64,000 nucleotides of DNA from Tardiphaga sp. 709 (GTDB lineage Bacteria > Pseudomonadota > Alphaproteobacteria > Rhizobiales > Xanthobacteraceae), in contig NZ_CP135529.1 in assembly GCF_032401055.1 (NCBI RefSeq), forward strand, positions 1,860,001-1,924,000. Reading direction: 5' to 3'. A program made the position numbers and the translations under genes. Of this stretch, positions 36,752 to 45,952 are shown piece by piece; the first letter of the stretch is position 1, and every line of letters begins with the position of its first letter. Under the pieces are notes generated by a model. That model ran no database searches. It saw only the letters and a list, made by a program, of their open reading frames with translations, and was not told the origin of the DNA.

Positions 36752-37540
36752 TTACTCTGCCGTCCAGCCACCATCGATCGACAGGTTTGTTCCAGTGATC
36801 TGCGCGGCATCATCACCGCACAGGAACAGGGCCAATGCCGCAACCTGTTCGGAGGTCACAAATTCCTTGGTCGGCTGGGCTTCGAGCAGGACGTCGTTGA
36901 TGACCTGCTCTTTGGTCAGTCCGCGCGCCTTCATGGTGTCGGGGATCTGTTTCTCAACCAGCGGCGTCCAGACATAGCCGGGTGAGATACAGTTGCAGGT
37001 GATCTTGTGGGTCGCGACTTCCAGCGCAACGGTCTTGGTCAGGCCGGCAATGCCGTGCTTGGCAGAGACATAAGCCGACTTGAACGGCGAGGCGACCAGT
37101 GAATGCGCCGAGGCGGTGTTGATGATGCGGCCCCAGCCGCGCTTTTTCATGCCGGGCACGGCGGCGCGGATGCCATGAAAGGCCGACGAGAGATTGATAG
37201 CGATGATTGCATCCCACTTCTCAATCGGGAATTCCTCGATCGGAGACACAAACTGGATGCCCGCATTGTTGACGAGAATATCGACCGATCCATAGGTCTT
37301 CTCGCCGAGCGCGATCATTTCGGCAATTTCAGCCGGCTTGGTCATGTCGGCTGGGGAATGGATCGCCTTCACCTTGAAATCGCTCTCGATCGCCGCGCGT
37401 TCCTTCTCGATGTCAGCAGGGGCGCCCATGCCGTTGATGACGATATTGGCGCCAGCGCTTGCGAAAGCGCGCGCATAAGCGAGGCCGATGCCGCTGGTCG
37501 ATCCGGTGACGACGGCGGTCTTGCCTGTGAGATTAGCCAT
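36752..37540 (-). CDS. bdhA: D-3-hydroxybutyrate dehydrogenase
   Basis: A 262-residue SDR enzyme that oxidises 3-hydroxybutyrate to acetoacetate with NAD in polyhydroxybutyrate breakdown. TGSTSGIGLAYARAFASAGA binds the cofactor, NNAGIQFVSPIEEFP is the core strand, and the catalytic Ser/Tyr/Lys lie in NTASAHSLVASPFKSAYVSA and KHGIAGLTK. C-terminal QPTKEFVTSEQVAALALFLC and LSIDGGWTAE are typical of this subfamily. The ATG overlaps the stop of the patatin gene (TAATG), so the two are translationally coupled. Confidence 0.92.
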   Translation of the reverse strand: MANLTGKTAVVTGSTSGIGLAYARAFASAGANIVINGMGAPADIEKERAAIESDFKVKAIHSPADMTKPAEIAEMIALGEKTYGSVDILVNNAGIQFVSPIEEFPIEKWDAIIAINLSSAFHGIRAAVPGMKKRGWGRIINTASAHSLVASPFKSAYVSAKHGIAGLTKTVALEVATHKITCNCISPGYVWTPLVEKQIPDTMKARGLTKEQVINDVLLEAQPTKEFVTSEQVAALALFLCGDDAAQITGTNLSIDGGWTAE

Positions 37541-38736
37541 TACTTGCTCCTGTTGGACGTCAAATGCTGCGGGAGGTCATTGTAGTCGTCGGCGGTGAGC
37601 GCATGCGTCACCATCGATTCGTCGGATTGCGGCCGCTCGAACCAGTCCTTGTGGCGCATCGAGAGGAACACATCGCGCTCGCCGGCGCCCCAGTGCTCCA
37701 CCATCCCGATGCGCGAGAAATTGTAGTCCTTCGACGACGACTCGTAATTCTTGCTCGTATAGATCAGATGCACCACCGTGACGGTATTTTCCTTCGCGGC
37801 TTCCGACAGCAGGGCCACTCCGGGATCCTGCTTCAGTTCTGCCGGCAATTTACCAATCAGATCACGCAGCGCCTTGCGGATGTTGTGGATCTTCTTGTTC
37901 TTGTCCGTATTCATGCGGGTACGGCTGGAATAGCGAATGTCCTTTTCGCGTTCCTGCGCTTCCAGGATCGATTGCGGCAATGGCCCGCGCGCGCTGAACA
38001 GATCTACCTGGAAGATCAGCAGATCGCTGGTGACGTCATCCAGCACGAAATCCAGCGGTGTGTTTGAGGCGATGCCGCCATCCCAGAAATGCTCGCCATC
38101 GATGACGATCGAGGGAAACCCCGGCGGCAACGCGCCGGAGGCCATGATGTGCTCGGGCTCGATCCTTTTGCGATCTTTCTTGAAGAGCATGTTGTCGAAA
38201 TAAGTGAAATTGCCGGTGGTCACGCTCACGGCGCCAACGCTTAGCCGGGTCTTGCAATCGTTGAGACGGTCAAAGTCGACCAGCCGCTCCAACGTCGCCT
38301 TCAGCGGCGCGGTGTCGTAATAGCTCTGCGACTGCGGACTGCCGGGCGGCCACAGCGGTGCGGGCGGAATCCGCGGCACGAAAAAACCTGGCACGCCGAA
38401 TGTAGCAATGACAGCGGCGCCTGCCTCGTAGAAATAAGAGCGTGCGCGGTCATCTGTCAGCATCGGGCTCCAAGGGACCGGCGATGCCGCCATCTCCCAG
38501 AATTCCTTGAGCTTGCCGATCCGCTTGTCGCGCTCATTGCCGGCGATGATCGCCGCGTTGATGGCACCGATGGAGATGCCAGCCACCCATTCCGGCTCGA
38601 AATCATGATGACATAGCGCCTCATAGGCGCCGGCCTGATAGGAGCCAAGCGCGCCGCCCCCTTGCAGCACCAGGACGCGCTTGGCTTCGGCGGGTTTGCT
38701 GGCAGCGCTGGATTGAGGCTGATCGGACATATCCAT
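37540..38736 (-). CDS. Patatin-like phospholipase with DUF3734 tail
   Basis: A protein of 398 residues with an N-terminal patatin domain: oxyanion loop LQGGGALGSYQAGAYEAL, nucleophile elbow GISIGAINAA (GxSxG) and catalytic Asp in HFWDGGIASNTPLDF. The C-terminal 100 residues match DUF3734. The start at 38736 (MDMSDQPQ) is preferred to 38799, which adds an unlikely N-terminus. It is coupled to bdhA, which hints at lipid or polyhydroxybutyrate turnover rather than virulence; this is inference from linkage. Confidence 0.88.
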   Translation of the reverse strand: MDMSDQPQSSAASKPAEAKRVLVLQGGGALGSYQAGAYEALCHHDFEPEWVAGISIGAINAAIIAGNERDKRIGKLKEFWEMAASPVPWSPMLTDDRARSYFYEAGAAVIATFGVPGFFVPRIPPAPLWPPGSPQSQSYYDTAPLKATLERLVDFDRLNDCKTRLSVGAVSVTTGNFTYFDNMLFKKDRKRIEPEHIMASGALPPGFPSIVIDGEHFWDGGIASNTPLDFVLDDVTSDLLIFQVDLFSARGPLPQSILEAQEREKDIRYSSRTRMNTDKNKKIHNIRKALRDLIGKLPAELKQDPGVALLSEAAKENTVTVVHLIYTSKNYESSSKDYNFSRIGMVEHWGAGERDVFLSMRHKDWFERPQSDESMVTHALTADDYNDLPQHLTSNRSK

Positions 38737-38846
38737 GAGACCACTCGATCCTGTCGGCGACGGGAACCATACCGTGGCGCCCCCTTGCGGCGGCGTCAAT
38801 CATGGATGGTGCAGAGCACCATCACGCTTCGGCTATCTGGGAAGGC

Positions 38847-39356
38847 TTATTTGGAATCCGTCGACGCCAGGATCATGGTCCAGAACACCTTGTATTTGGT
38901 GTTGGGAGCATAGATCGCCGCGATGCCCAGTTTTGTGACACCGGACTTCAGCATATTGGCTCGGTGCGGCGGCGAGTCCCGCCAGCCAGAGAAAGCTTCA
39001 GCCATGGTGTGATAGCCGGCCGAGACGTTCTCGACCGCCAGGGTCGCCGGATAACCGCCGGCATTCAGACGCTTAGCCAGCGGCGCCTTGACGTCGTGAT
39101 CGAGCTTGTTTCGTTTCGCCATGGCGGTGGACTGGTCTTCCGCCAGCGCCATCAATGCGGGATCGACCACTACCGGACCGAGGCCATTGTTCTGCCGATA
39201 CAGCGAGATCATCGAGGCTGCGGCCACCGGATCGAGCTTGGCGCCGCCATTGGCCATGCTGAGATACATGGTGGGCTGGTCCGGCACCGTATCGACGGTC
39301 CCCGCGCACCCTGCCAGCAACAGAAATCCCAGACTGGCCAGAGCCACCCGCTTCAT
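38847..39356 (-). CDS. CAP-domain (SCP/PR1-like) lipoprotein
   Basis: A 169-residue protein whose N-terminus MKRVALASLGFLLLAGC is a lipoprotein signal with lipobox LLAGC. The CAP domain has LDPVAAASMISLYRQNNGLG, ALMALAEDQSTAMAKRNKLD (with the usual HD replaced by a following LDHD), VENVSAGYHTMAEAFSGWRD and SPPHRANMLKSGVTKLGIAA. The biochemical role of bacterial CAP proteins is unsettled. It is monocistronic. Confidence 0.87.
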   Translation of the reverse strand: MKRVALASLGFLLLAGCAGTVDTVPDQPTMYLSMANGGAKLDPVAAASMISLYRQNNGLGPVVVDPALMALAEDQSTAMAKRNKLDHDVKAPLAKRLNAGGYPATLAVENVSAGYHTMAEAFSGWRDSPPHRANMLKSGVTKLGIAAIYAPNTKYKVFWTMILASTDSK

Positions 39357-39440
39357 CGGCAATCCCCCCAAATCAAGGGGCCGTTGTTGCACACCAACCG
39401 TGGCTGAAAGGTGAACGGACGGGATTTTAGAAAGCGCCAG

Positions 39441-40481
39441 TCACTCCTGCCCGGCAAAGATCCGGTAGCGCCGCGGCTGCAGGCTGATCGCATCGCCCGT
39501 GGTGAGCGGACGGTCGCGCGGGGCATCGATCTCCACCAGCGTATCATCGCCGGACAACGCGATGTCGGCGCGCTGGATCGGGCCGAAGGTGCGGACGCGG
39601 CGCACGGTGCCTTCGAGGGCTCCCTCGCCGAGCGGACCGATCTGCATGTCGTGACGACGAATAAACAATTTCGACGGGCCGCTTGCACTGCCCGCATCGA
39701 TGTTGAGCGGGCGATGGCCGAGCTTCACCTGGCCGTCGCTTACATCGACCGGGAGCACGATCGACTCGCCTATGAATGAGTGCACGAAAGCCGTCGCCGG
39801 GTTATCGTAAACGTCGCCAGGCGTGCCGATCTGTTCGATCTTGCCCTTGTCCATCACCACGACGCGGTTGGCGACTTCGAGCGCCTCCTCCTGGTCATGC
39901 GTGACGAAGATCGAGGTGACGTGGATTTCCTCGTGCAACGTGCGCAGCCACTGCCGCAACTCCTTGCGGACCTTGGCATCGAGCGCACCGAACGGCTCGT
40001 CGAGCAGCAGAATGCGCGGCTCGATGGCGAGCGCGCGCGCCAGCGCGATACGCTGCCGCTGGCCGCCGGAGAGCTGGCTGGGATAGCGATTGGCGAGCCA
40101 GTCGAGCTGCACGAGATCGAGAAGTTCCTTCACCCGCGCGCGGATCTGCGCTTCGCTCTTGCGCACGGCGCGCGGCTGCACGCGCAGGCCGAAGGCCACA
40201 TTCTCGAACACGCTCATATGGCGGAACAACGCATAGTGCTGGAACACGAAACCGACGTGGCGCTCGCCTGCGCCCCGTGCCAATGCGTTCTCGCCATCGA
40301 ACGAGACTTCTCCGGAATCCGGCCAGTCGAGCCCTGCGATGATTCGCAGTAGTGAAGTCTTGCCGGAGCCGGACGGCCCGAGCAGCGCGAGCAACTCACC
40401 ATCAGCAACCCTGAGGTCGACATTATCCAGCGCCTTGAAGGCACCGTACTGCTTTACGATATTCCGAACTTCAATCGTCAC
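39441..40481 (-). CDS. cysA: Sulfate/thiosulfate ABC transporter ATPase CysA
   Basis: A 346-residue ATPase that energises sulfate import. Walker [18 protein letters not shown], signature [16 protein letters not shown], Walker [17 protein letters not shown], and switch His in [15 protein letters not shown]. The C-terminal 110 residues form the TOBE-type domain. The gene overlaps cysW by 11 bases and is last in sbp-cysT-cysW-cysA. It is the only sulfate ATPase gene in view and may also serve the second permease set upstream. Confidence 0.95.
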   Translation of the reverse strand: MTIEVRNIVKQYGAFKALDNVDLRVADGELLALLGPSGSGKTSLLRIIAGLDWPDSGEVSFDGENALARGAGERHVGFVFQHYALFRHMSVFENVAFGLRVQPRAVRKSEAQIRARVKELLDLVQLDWLANRYPSQLSGGQRQRIALARALAIEPRILLLDEPFGALDAKVRKELRQWLRTLHEEIHVTSIFVTHDQEEALEVANRVVVMDKGKIEQIGTPGDVYDNPATAFVHSFIGESIVLPVDVSDGQVKLGHRPLNIDAGSASGPSKLFIRRHDMQIGPLGEGALEGTVRRVRTFGPIQRADIALSGDDTLVEIDAPRDRPLTTGDAISLQPRRYRIFAGQE

Positions 40482-41364
40482 GGGGCAGCTGTCCTTCTTC
40501 GATCTGGCCTTCGAGGATGGTCTTTGCGATCAGCGTCAAGAGCGCCAGCAGAGCCAGCAGTGACGCGATCGCGAACGAAGCCACCAGTTGATATTCATTA
40601 TACAGGATTTCCACCAGCAGCGGCATGGTGTTGGTCTCGCCACGAATGTGGCCCGACACCACCGAAACTGCGCCAAACTCACCCATGGCGCGCGCATTAC
40701 ACAACAGTACGCCGTAGAGCAGGCCCCATTTGATGTTGGGGAGCGTCACCACAATGAAGGTACGCCAACCACTCGCCCCCAGCGAGATCGCCGCCTCTTC
40801 CTCCTGCGACCCCTGCTCCTGCATCAGCGGGATCAATTCCCGGGCGACGAACGGGAAGGTGACGAAGGTGGTCGCCAGCACGATCGCCGGCACGGCAAAC
40901 AGAATGTTGATGCCATGCGACATCAGCCATGGCCCAAAGAAACCCTGCGCACCAAACAGCAGCACGAATACCAGACCGGAGATAACGGGGCTGACCGAGA
41001 ACGGCAGATCGATCAGGGTGACCAGCAAGGTCTTGCCCCTGAATTCGAATTTGGCCACCGCCCAAGCGGCGGCAACGCCGAATACCAGATTGAGGCTGAC
41101 CGAGATCACTGCTGTGATCAGCGTCAGCCAGATGGCCGAGAGCGCCTCGGAATCTGCCAAGGCCGACAGATAGAACCCAACGCCCTTGGACAATGCCTCC
41201 GAGAATACCAAAATCAACGGCAGGACCACGAACACTGTCAGGAACATCACTGCGACACCGATAATGATGCCGCGCACGAGCCATGGCTCGGTATGCAGGT
41301 CCTGTCGTGCCACGGACTGGGCGCGCTCCACGGTGACTGGCGAATTGATAATTGTAATGGTCAT
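40471..41364 (-). CDS. cysW: Sulfate ABC transporter permease CysW
   Basis: A 297-residue inner-membrane protein with six helices. The ATPase-coupling EAA loop reads [20 protein letters not shown], and CysW-type [20 protein letters not shown] and [18 protein letters not shown] are present. It pairs with CysT to form the channel. Six bases separate it from cysT upstream; it overlaps cysA downstream. Confidence 0.95.
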   Translation of the reverse strand: MTITIINSPVTVERAQSVARQDLHTEPWLVRGIIIGVAVMFLTVFVVLPLILVFSEALSKGVGFYLSALADSEALSAIWLTLITAVISVSLNLVFGVAAAWAVAKFEFRGKTLLVTLIDLPFSVSPVISGLVFVLLFGAQGFFGPWLMSHGINILFAVPAIVLATTFVTFPFVARELIPLMQEQGSQEEEAAISLGASGWRTFIVVTLPNIKWGLLYGVLLCNARAMGEFGAVSVVSGHIRGETNTMPLLVEILYNEYQLVASFAIASLLALLALLTLIAKTILEGQIEEGQLPRDD

Positions 41365-41370
41365 GTCAGG

Positions 41371-42207
41371 TCAACTCACGGCCAGCGCGCGCGTCTGCGC
41401 CCAGCGCTGCAGCCGATTGAGCACGAAGATGATCAGGAATGAAAAGACCAACATGACCACCGCGATCGCCGTCGCATCGGCATAGCGGAATTCCGACAGC
41501 CGGATGACGATCAAGAGCGGCGCAATCTCCGACACATTTGGAAGGTTGCCGGCGATGAAGATCACGGAGCCATATTCGCCAACGGCGCGGGCGAACGCCA
41601 GCGCGAAGCCGGTGAGAATGGCCGGCGTGAGGCTGGGAATGATGACGCGGGTGATGGTTTGCCAACGGGAGGCACCGAGACAGGCTGCGGCCTCTTCGAT
41701 CTCGACATCGAGATCGATCAGCACCGGTTGCACGGTCCGCACCACGAACGGAATGCCAATGAAGACCATCGCCAGGAAAATTCCGAGCGGCGTAAACGCT
41801 ACCTTGATGCCGAGCGACGCCAGCGGCGCGCCCAGCCATCCGTTCTGCGCGAACAACGTCGTCAGCGCGATGCCTGCCACTGCAGTGGGCAGGGCGAACG
41901 GAATATCGACAATGGCATCGAACAGCCGGCGACCGGGGAACCGGTAGCGCACCAGCGCCCAAACGATAATCAGGCCAGCGACCAGATTGACCAGGGCAGC
42001 CGCGAAGGCCAATCCGAACGAAATCCTGAGCGCATGCAGTGTGCGGTTGCTGGTAACGGTATCGATGAACTGCGAGAGACTGAGATCCGCTGTCTTGACG
42101 AACAACCCGGCCAACGGGATCAGAATCAAAAGCGACAGCCATGTCAGGGTCAGGCCCATGCTCAGACCGAACCCCGGCAACGCACTTCGTTTAGGTGCCG
42201 CGCTCAC
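41371..42207 (-). CDS. cysT: Sulfate ABC transporter permease CysT
   Basis: A 278-residue permease with six helices; it starts at a GTG. Diagnostic segments are LPGFGLSMGLTLTWLSLLIL at the N-terminus, VDIPFALPTAVAGIALTTLF, the EAA loop EEAAACLGASRWQTITRVII and ARAVGEYGSVIFIAGNLP. It is the second gene of the four-gene importer. Confidence 0.95.
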   Translation of the reverse strand: MSAAPKRSALPGFGLSMGLTLTWLSLLILIPLAGLFVKTADLSLSQFIDTVTSNRTLHALRISFGLAFAAALVNLVAGLIIVWALVRYRFPGRRLFDAIVDIPFALPTAVAGIALTTLFAQNGWLGAPLASLGIKVAFTPLGIFLAMVFIGIPFVVRTVQPVLIDLDVEIEEAAACLGASRWQTITRVIIPSLTPAILTGFALAFARAVGEYGSVIFIAGNLPNVSEIAPLLIVIRLSEFRYADATAIAVVMLVFSFLIIFVLNRLQRWAQTRALAVS

Positions 42208-42273
42208 AATGTCCCCTTGCTTTGGTAAAAGCCCCAGACTGGCGTACCGGTCTGGGTGTTTCGTTGCGAACGA

Positions 42274-43263
42274 TCAGTTCTTGTAGATCTTGTCGAACAC
42301 GCCGCCGTCGGTAAAGTGCTCGCTCTGCGCCTTGGTCCAGCCTCCGAACACATCGTCGATCGTAAACAGATCCACCTTGGCAAAGGAAGCCTCGTACTTC
42401 TTGGCAATATCGGCGTCACGCGGACGGTAGAAATTGCGCGCGGCGATCTCCTGACCTTCCTTGGTGTACCAGTATTTCAGATAGGCCTCGGCAGCAGCTT
42501 TGGTACCCTTTTTATCAGTGACGGTATCAACGACGGCAACCGGCGGTTCGGCTAGAATTGAAAGCGACGGCGCTACGATCTCGAACTTGTCCTTGCCGAA
42601 TTCCTGGATTGCCAGATACGCCTCGTTTTCCCAGGCCAGCAAGACATCGCCGACGCCACGCTGAACGAAGGTGATGGTCGAGCCACGCGCGCCGGTGTCG
42701 AGAACCGGAACGTTCTTGAAGATGTTACCGACGAATTCCCTTGCCTTGTCCTGCGATCCATATTTCTTCAGAGCATAACCCCAGGCACCGAGGTAGTTCC
42801 AGCGCGCACCGCCAGAAGTCTTCGGATTCGGTGTAATGACGCTGACGCCGCTCTTGATCAGATCATCCCAGTCCTTGATGGCCTTGGGGTTACCCTTGCG
42901 CACCAGGAACACGATGGTCGACGTATAGGGCGACGAATTCTGCGCCAGGCGCTTCTGCCAGTCCTTGGCCAGCAGGCCCTTATTGGCGATTGCGTCGATA
43001 TCGTAAGCGAGCGCGAGGGTGACCACATCGGCTTGCAGACCATCGATCACAGAGCGCGCCTGCGCCCCCGATCCACCATGCGACTGCTTGATCTCGACGC
43101 TTTTTCCGGTTTCTTTCTGATACGCAGCAGCGAACGATTTGTTGAAATCGACATACAGCTCGCGCGTCGGGTCATATGACACGTTGAGCAGCGAAATGTC
43201 TGCCGCATGCGCCGATGTTGCAATTAAGAGACCTACGATGACGGGAAGAATACGACGGACCAT
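42274..43263 (-). CDS. sbp: Periplasmic sulfate-binding protein (cluster 1)
   Basis: A 329-residue exported binding protein: signal peptide [20 protein letters not shown], then [20 protein letters not shown], the SBP family motif [11 protein letters not shown]. Other conserved parts are [20 protein letters not shown], and [20 protein letters not shown]. The start at 43263 is supported by GGAG seven bases upstream, better than the codon at 43275. It is the first gene of the minus-strand importer. Confidence 0.93.
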   Translation of the reverse strand: MVRRILPVIVGLLIATSAHAADISLLNVSYDPTRELYVDFNKSFAAAYQKETGKSVEIKQSHGGSGAQARSVIDGLQADVVTLALAYDIDAIANKGLLAKDWQKRLAQNSSPYTSTIVFLVRKGNPKAIKDWDDLIKSGVSVITPNPKTSGGARWNYLGAWGYALKKYGSQDKAREFVGNIFKNVPVLDTGARGSTITFVQRGVGDVLLAWENEAYLAIQEFGKDKFEIVAPSLSILAEPPVAVVDTVTDKKGTKAAAEAYLKYWYTKEGQEIAARNFYRPRDADIAKKYEASFAKVDLFTIDDVFGGWTKAQSEHFTDGGVFDKIYKN

Positions 43264-43470
43264 TTTGATCTCCATCCAACCTCACGACACGATCGTCATG
43301 AGGTGGGGGCAAAATCTTGAAGAAGCACCGCCAAGTCAACGAAACCAGATTCCAATGTTGGCGGCATGACGGCAGCAATGTGCTATGAATATGCCTTCGC
43401 ACGGATACCGTATCGCGCGCTGGTCATTTGTCATCAACCAGCGTCGCGAAAGCCGTCAGCATGCGGCGAA

Positions 43471-43983
43471 TTAGCGCGCGTTCTCGGCATGGCGTAACTG
43501 CATGCGCTGATGCAGCGCCGTGATGCGGCCATCGCCGGTGGGCTGATAGAACACCGTGTAGCGCTTCACCGTGGCGGCGAAGGCTTCCGCATCGGCATCC
43601 TTCTTCACCTCGAATGAATCGAAACCGGCGCGCAGCATGATGACGAACTGGTCGCGCAACACCTGGCCGGTTGCCCGCAATTCACCCTTGAACTTGTAAC
43701 GTTCACGCAACAGGCGCGCCTGGCTGTAGGCACGGCCGTCACGGAACGTCGGGAAGACCAGCGCGACCACCGCGAGTTTGTCGAGATAAGGCACCAGCTC
43801 TTCCGGATCGCGGTTGTTCGGCCAGATCACGCCGGTCGGGCCGTTGCGCTTCAGCAGCGCCTCTAGATCGGCAAGAAAACGCGCGGCCGGAATCAACGCC
43901 GCCCCGTCGACCGGAATCTCCGCATCGTCGGCCACTTGAATATAACCGTCGGCAACGATCTTGCCTTGCTTAACGAGTGGCAT
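43471..43983 (-). CDS. DUF934 protein, putative sulfite-reduction accessory
   Basis: A 170-residue soluble protein of the DUF934 family commonly found next to cysI-type reductases. Motifs: GVIWPNNRDPEELVPYLDKL, ALVFPTFRDGRAYSQARLLR, ATGQVLRDQFVIMLRAGFDS. Start at 43983 (MPLVKQGK) is set by AGGAG seven bases upstream; it overlaps the end of the reductase gene by 14 bases. It is thought to supply or regulate electrons for the reductase, but no function is proven. Confidence 0.85.
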   Translation of the reverse strand: MPLVKQGKIVADGYIQVADDAEIPVDGAALIPAARFLADLEALLKRNGPTGVIWPNNRDPEELVPYLDKLAVVALVFPTFRDGRAYSQARLLRERYKFKGELRATGQVLRDQFVIMLRAGFDSFEVKKDADAEAFAATVKRYTVFYQPTGDGRITALHQRMQLRHAENAR

Positions 43984-45625
43984 AAACGCGCTCCTTGAAC
44001 GGCTCGACGCCGAGGCGTTCGACAGTCTGGACAAACAATTCGTCCGGCCGGGCACGCAGTGCCAAATAGGCTTCGACGATATCCTCAATGACGTCGGCGA
44101 CCTCGGCAAAAGGCACCGCCGGTCCGATCAGGGTGCCGACCACGGCATGCTCGTCGGCACGGCCACCGATTGTGATCTGGAAGAATTCCTCGCCGTTCTT
44201 CTCGACGCCGAGAATACCGATATGGCCGACATGGTGATGGCCGCAGGCATTGATGCAGCCGGAGATGTTGATATGCAGCCGACCGATCAGCTCCGCGAGA
44301 TCGTGATTGGCGAAACGCCGCGTCAGTTCCTGCGCGATCGGGATCGATCGCGTATTGGCCAGCGAGCAGTAGTCCAGGCCAGGGCATGCGATGATGTCGG
44401 TGACCAGATTGACGTTCGGCGTCGCAAGACCGAGCTTGTCGAGTTGCCGCCACAGCGCCGGCAGGTCGCGTTTGGCGACATTCGGCAGCGCGAGGTTCTG
44501 CTCATGGCCCACGCGGATTTCGCCGAACGAGTATTTGTCGGCAAGATCGGCGACCGCATCCATCTGGTCGGCCGTGGCATCGCCGGGCGGGCCACCCACC
44601 GGCTTCAACGACAATGTCACGATGGCGTAGCCGGTCTGCTGATGCGGCGCGACCGAGTTCTTGAGCCAGCGCGCAAAATGCGGATCGGCCGACGCGGCCG
44701 TTAACTCGTCCGGCGTGTCGGAGAGCTTCTGATAGTGCGGATAGCTAAAGCGCGAGCGGATATCCTCGACAACCTCGTTGTCCAGCGTCAGCGCACTCTC
44801 GCGCGTCGCCAGCCACTCATCCTCAACTTCGGCGGCGAATTTCTCGATGCCCAGCTCATGAACCAGAATCTTGATGCGCGCCTTGTAGATATTGTCGCGG
44901 CGGCCATACTGGTTGTAGACGCGCAGGATGGACTCGACGTAGCTCAGAATGTCGCGGCCGTGCACGAACGGCTTGATCACCTTGCCGATGAATGGCGTGC
45001 GACCGAGGCCACCGCCGACCAACACTTCGAAGCCAGTCTCGCCGGCCTCGTTCTTGTGAATTCGCAAACCGATGTCATGCACCTTGATCGCCGCGCGATC
45101 ATGGGCCGACGCAGTGATTGCAATCTTGAACTTGCGTGGCAGGAACGAGAATTCCGGATGCATGGTCGAATACTGCCGCAGCAATTCCGCCCAGATGCGC
45201 GGATCCTCGACCTCGCCCGGCGCGACACCTGCCCATTGATCGGTGGTGACATTGCGTGTGCAATTGCCCGATGTCTGCATCGCGTGGATGCCGACCGAAG
45301 CGAGATCTGCCAGCGCATCCGGCAGATCGGCGAGCTTGATCCAATTGAACTGGATGTTCTGCCGTGTGGTGAAGTGGCCATAGCCGCGGTCATAGCGTCG
45401 CGCCACATGCGCCATCTTGCGCAGTTGCGGCGATGACAGCGTGCCATAGGGAATGGCGACGCGGAACATATAGGCGTGAAGCTGAAGATAGACGCCGTTC
45501 ATCAACCGCAGCATCTTGAACTCATCTTCGGTGAGTTCACCTGCGAGACGGCGCTTCACCTGATCGCGGAATTCCGAGACACGCTCGTTGATCAGCGTGC
45601 GATCGATTTCATCATAAGCATACAT
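43970..45625 (-). CDS. cysI: Nitrite/sulfite reductase hemoprotein (CysI type)
   Basis: A 551-residue siroheme and 4Fe-4S enzyme; it reduces sulfite to sulfide with six electrons. The iron-sulfur/siroheme ligands are in ACPGLDYCSLA and NISGCINACGHHHVGHIGIL (C-x5-C and C-x3-C). Earlier repeats include RRYDRGYGHFTTRQNIQFNW and MQTSGNCTRNVTTDQWAG. The companion flavoprotein CysJ is not encoded here, so the electron donor is probably ferredoxin or another reductase. It lies between DUF2849 and DUF934, downstream of cysG, which makes its siroheme. Confidence 0.93.
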   Translation of the reverse strand: MYAYDEIDRTLINERVSEFRDQVKRRLAGELTEDEFKMLRLMNGVYLQLHAYMFRVAIPYGTLSSPQLRKMAHVARRYDRGYGHFTTRQNIQFNWIKLADLPDALADLASVGIHAMQTSGNCTRNVTTDQWAGVAPGEVEDPRIWAELLRQYSTMHPEFSFLPRKFKIAITASAHDRAAIKVHDIGLRIHKNEAGETGFEVLVGGGLGRTPFIGKVIKPFVHGRDILSYVESILRVYNQYGRRDNIYKARIKILVHELGIEKFAAEVEDEWLATRESALTLDNEVVEDIRSRFSYPHYQKLSDTPDELTAASADPHFARWLKNSVAPHQQTGYAIVTLSLKPVGGPPGDATADQMDAVADLADKYSFGEIRVGHEQNLALPNVAKRDLPALWRQLDKLGLATPNVNLVTDIIACPGLDYCSLANTRSIPIAQELTRRFANHDLAELIGRLHINISGCINACGHHHVGHIGILGVEKNGEEFFQITIGGRADEHAVVGTLIGPAVPFAEVADVIEDIVEAYLALRARPDELFVQTVERLGVEPFKERVYATR

Positions 45626-45637
45626 AATTCAGGTGCC

Positions 45638-45952
45638 TTAAGCCGAAGCCGGAAGGTCAATGGTGACGCCCTTGCGGCGAATCTGTTCACGGAGGTTGCC
45701 CGGCTCGACGGTGCCGTTGTCGTTCACGGCGACCGGCGCGATATAGGGACCGATGGCGCCAACATCATCGGCTGTGGATTCAGCAAGCAGCGCACGCGCA
45801 TCATCGGCAGTGCGCACGATGGCAGCCTGCGCGAGGTCGGTGGTCCAGCCTTTATGGGCATCGCGATAAATCACCACGCCGTCCCATGTGCGATTGGCGG
45901 TCACCACCGACGGGCCGGTGATCTTGATTTTCTGTTGCAGCGGAGAGGTCAT
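45638..45952 (-). CDS. DUF2849 family protein
   Basis: A 104-residue soluble protein. It begins MTSPLQQKIKITGPSVVTAN and continues RTWDGVVIYRDAHKGWTTDL, matching DUF2849. The start at 45952 overlaps the end of cysG by four bases, and the reductase gene follows 12 bases after its stop. Constant association with cysG and cysI suggests a role in sulfite reduction or siroheme insertion, but the biochemical function is not known. Confidence 0.85.
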   Translation of the reverse strand: MTSPLQQKIKITGPSVVTANRTWDGVVIYRDAHKGWTTDLAQAAIVRTADDARALLAESTADDVGAIGPYIAPVAVNDNGTVEPGNLREQIRRKGVTIDLPASA

